Positions 44,234 through 46,182 of a stretch of DNA of 46,182 bases are shown here, one piece after another; position 1 is the stretch's first letter; each line of letters opens with the position of its first letter. The notes under the pieces are model-generated. The model was not told the origin of the DNA and did no database searches. It worked only from the letters and a program-made list of their open reading frames with translations. Location: positions 1 through 46,182 of the forward strand of contig CAMMLJ010000013.1 of the NCBI GenBank assembly GCA_946497695.1, given 5' to 3'. This DNA comes from an uncultured Clostridium sp. GTDB lineage: Bacteria; Bacillota; Clostridia; TANB77; CAG-508. The position numbers were made by a program, and so were the translations under genes.

Positions 44234-45136
44234 TTAATTCTTCCAATTTTCTTTTTTTAGTTTCTCTAATTCTCCTTTATTTATATCTGTTATCTTTATT
44301 ATAATCTCATCTTCATAATTTTCTTTAAGCATTTTTATTACAATTTGCCTCTTTTCCTGAAGTCGTCCCATTTCTTCTCCAAGCTTTTTACCTCTTATTT
44401 CTCCTCGTTTTTCTCCTCGCTTCTCTGCCTCTCTTTTTTCCCAATTTAGTTCTGATTTATGGTCACTTTCCCATTTATCTCTTAAAAATGCTAATCTTTG
44501 TACCTTCTCATCTCCTGTGAGATATTTGTATTCTACTTGTGCTTTTGCTATCTTTTCATTTTCTTTTACTGCCATTTCTATCTCCCCCTTCCTTTTATTA
44601 TATATAAATTCTAACCATTGCCTTAATCTTTTATTTCCTTCTTCTTTGTTTTCTATTAGCTTTGGCAATTCTAAAAAGTGTAGCTCTAATTTATCTGTCA
44701 TTACTTCATTTAATTCACTTTCTTTTAGCACTCCTTTTGAATGGATTTTTTTCCATTCAAATACATTAAACATTAGTATATTTATTCCTATTACTTTATT
44801 ATTTTCTTCATATGCTTCTCCTCGTTTTAATCCCGTATGATATAATCCTGCTATGTAAAATGTACTTCTCTCTATCATATTATGATAATCTCTTACTTGT
44901 ATTTCTATGTCCACTGTTGTTTCTTTATTTATTGTTGCTTTTAAATCTATTATTCCCAATTTATCTTCTATATTCTCTTTTTCTATTTCTGCTCCTATTA
45001 TTACTTCTATTTCTTCTATTTGTATTTCTAATATACTTTCTAGTAAATCTTTTAGTATATCCTCGTTCCCTTTTTTACCAAATACTCGCTTAAATATGTA
45101 ATCTTCTGTTAGCTCGCGTACTTTCTTACTGTCCAT
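44234..45136 (-). CDS. Rpn-family recombination-promoting nuclease (PD-(D/E)xK)
   Basis: 300 residues. It starts with LTEDYIFKRVFGKKGNEDIL, the usual opening of the Rpn/PDDEXK transposase-like family, and has GIIDLKATINKETTVDIEIQ (about 78-97) with the D...E-x-Q active-site pattern. After a helical middle, the tail carries short Arg/Gly/Glu repeats (KRGEKRGEIRGKKLG) typical of the family. Such proteins are DNA endonucleases linked to RecA-independent recombination and defence; often several copies exist per genome. GGAGAAG precedes ATG 45136. Confidence 0.88.
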   Translation of the reverse strand: MDSKKVRELTEDYIFKRVFGKKGNEDILKDLLESILEIQIEEIEVIIGAEIEKENIEDKLGIIDLKATINKETTVDIEIQVRDYHNMIERSTFYIAGLYHTGLKRGEAYEENNKVIGINILMFNVFEWKKIHSKGVLKESELNEVMTDKLELHFLELPKLIENKEEGNKRLRQWLEFIYNKRKGEIEMAVKENEKIAKAQVEYKYLTGDEKVQRLAFLRDKWESDHKSELNWEKREAEKRGEKRGEIRGKKLGEEMGRLQEKRQIVIKMLKENYEDEIIIKITDINKGELEKLKKENWKN

Positions 45137-45148
45137 TCTTCTCCTTCT

Positions 45149-45191
45149 ATTTTACTAAACTTTTAACTTCTGTTCAACCTTTTAGTAAAAT
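45149..45191. repeat. Inverted repeat upstream of the Rpn-family gene
   Basis: ATTTTACTAAA and its complement, 11 bp each, 21 bases apart, just before the ribosome site. Could be an operator or a leader hairpin. Confidence 0.5.
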
Positions 45192-45201
45192 TTAATTTAT
45201 T

Positions 45202-45484
45202 CCTTAGGATATTACTTTTATCTTTTACTTTTAAATAGTCTCTTTTATCTTTTTATTTACTCATATTTTTTGGAATTACTTTAGACATTAAAATCTTTAT
45301 TTTTAGATACTTAAATCTTTGATTCAAACTAATTAAATTTAATTATTGGGGGACTTTAATTTAATTTTTTGATTTTGTATCAGACTATACAAATTTTAGA
45401 TAAAAACAATTTATTTTTGATATTGTAAATTAGTATTTTTTTAAATATTTATAGAATTTAATCCTCTTAGGTAATATCCTAAGG
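45202..45484. mobile_element. MITE-like element with 14-bp terminal inverted repeats
   Basis: CCTTAGGATATTAC at 45202-45215 and its exact complement at 45471-45484 bound a 283-bp non-coding segment. A further inner palindrome lies around 45345-45380 (AATTAAATTTAA on one side, TTAATTTAATT on the other). No open frame of note inside. No clear target duplication is seen. Confidence 0.45.
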
Positions 45485-45563
45485 TACTTCTATTTAATCA
45501 CCTTTTTTATATATTTTCAACTATTTTTCATCTTTCTTTTTCGACATTATTCTTAATATTATG

Positions 45564-45604
45564 AAAAAGTCAGCAAGCACATTTTACATACTTACTGACT
45601 TTTC
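45564..45604 (-). terminator. Terminator of the gene at the right edge
   Basis: AAAAAGTCAGCAAG pairs with CTTACTGACTTTT (one G-U), with T-run on the minus strand. Confidence 0.8.
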
Positions 45605-45679
45605 TACACACACTTAATTTAATTATTTTAATAAAATCGAACATTGCTTAATCTATAGGCTTCGCACACTTCGCCTACC

Positions 45680-46182
45680 TTAAGCTCTCTTTTTCAAATT
45701 TCTCTTTAGAATAAATAATATTATTCCTACTCCTATTATGCTTACAACTATCCATACTATTCCCAACTTCGTATTTTTAGTTTCTCCTTCGCTCGCATAA
45801 TATTTGCTTAAATTATTTGCTTCTATTTTTTCGTTCTCACTTACCACCTCCTCTTTACTTGTGTCTAATAACTCTTCTTCATTATATATTTCGTATTCTC
45901 CTTTTTCTTGATTGTATATACTTATATATTTATTCTCTTTATAAGAGTTATTAGTTGCATTATTTTCGGTGGCTGTGACAATATTTTTATCTTGCTCAGA
46001 ATTACCTGAATTTTGTTCCTCTATTGCCTCTTCTACTGATGTCTTTTCTAATTTAGCTTGTAATTCTTTGCTTTCTTCGTATTTATCCGAAATTTCGTCT
46101 GTCACATTAGAGCTAGAATTTCCTATTTCTGATATTTTATCTTTTATATAATCAAATAATCCTACTCCATCTGAAGTATCGG
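45680..46182 (-). CDS. Membrane-anchored surface protein, C-terminal part
   Basis: The frame is open to the window edge, upstream of the GTG at 46105, so at least 166 codons belong to a larger protein. Visible: a low-complexity region rich in Ser, Asn and Glu, a short YKENKYISIYNQEKGEYEIY segment, another acidic linker, then a C-terminal membrane helix (GIVWIVVSIIGVGIILFIL) and basic KRNLKKRA end. No sortase motif precedes the helix. It is probably an exported protein held by its C-terminal helix; function unknown. Confidence 0.6.
   Translation of the reverse strand, partial: DTSDGVGLFDYIKDKISEIGNSSSNVTDEISDKYEESKELQAKLEKTSVEEAIEEQNSGNSEQDKNIVTATENNATNNSYKENKYISIYNQEKGEYEIYNEEELLDTSKEEVVSENEKIEANNLSKYYASEGETKNTKLGIVWIVVSIIGVGIILFILKRNLKKRA

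Overview
The window is an AT-rich, low-GC Gram-positive chromosome segment. The gene set (Spo0E-like regulator, paired M16 peptidases of the YmfF/YmfH type, YqeY, FtsH, bS21, rplI-dnaB-tilS, anaerobic NrdG, thioester/SpaA surface protein) points to an anaerobic, probably gut-living member of Clostridia. I cannot assign a species. Nearly everything from 7 kb onward is on the minus strand.

Layout. 1-1.7 kb: the start of an HTH/replication-type protein and a HigB-HigA-like toxin-antitoxin pair whose antitoxin carries an ImmA/IrrE protease-like domain. 1.75-4.4 kb: a truncated cwlD remnant, aspS, and a gene-free stretch with alternative hairpins and a decayed CRISPR-like repeat series of 67-bp period. 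4.4-7.0 kb (plus strand): a Nudix hydrolase, a uracil-DNA-glycosylase-like protein, tRNA-Gly(GCC), tRNA-Cys(GCA), and a small toxin-antitoxin module lying between two copies of the tRNA-Cys 3' end, like a site-specific integration scar. 7.1-9.3 kb: an unknown membrane protein and the D,D-carboxypeptidase dacF. 9.3-29.9 kb: a roughly 20.5-kb type IV secretion-like locus. It has three VirB2-like pilins, PrgI, a split VirB4 N-terminal domain plus VirB4 ATPase, three paralogous VirB6-like channels (one with a fused NlpC/P60 domain), two VirB8/NTF2-like proteins, a giant anchored peptidoglycan hydrolase and accessory proteins. It contains no relaxase, coupling ATPase or VirB11. 30.0-41.4 kb: housekeeping genes interspersed with REP-like GGGATT...ACGTTCC elements and a group II intron scrap. 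41.5-46.2 kb: a surface adhesin-like protein, a small coiled-coil membrane protein, an Rpn-family nuclease, a MITE-like element and the end of a membrane-anchored surface protein.

The main observation concerns the codon CGG. In a manual scan of all genes (roughly 13,000 codons) I found only four in-frame CGG codons, against about 57 CGG trinucleotides on coding strands that fall out of frame. Three of the four sit exactly where a gene is broken into two reading frames: dacF at 8888, the anchored hydrolase at 14541, and the NlpC/P60-VirB6 fusion at 21896. In each case skipping one base at the CGG (reading [C]GGN, Gly) restores one continuous, domain-consistent protein, including the catalytic S-G-N motif of DacF. 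The fourth lies in a repeat-derived tail of dacF. This suggests that CGG is unassigned or starved in this lineage and acts as a +1 frameshift signal, or that CGGN is read as a quadruplet. All three recoded genes are peptidoglycan enzymes exposed outside the membrane, and two belong to the secretion locus.
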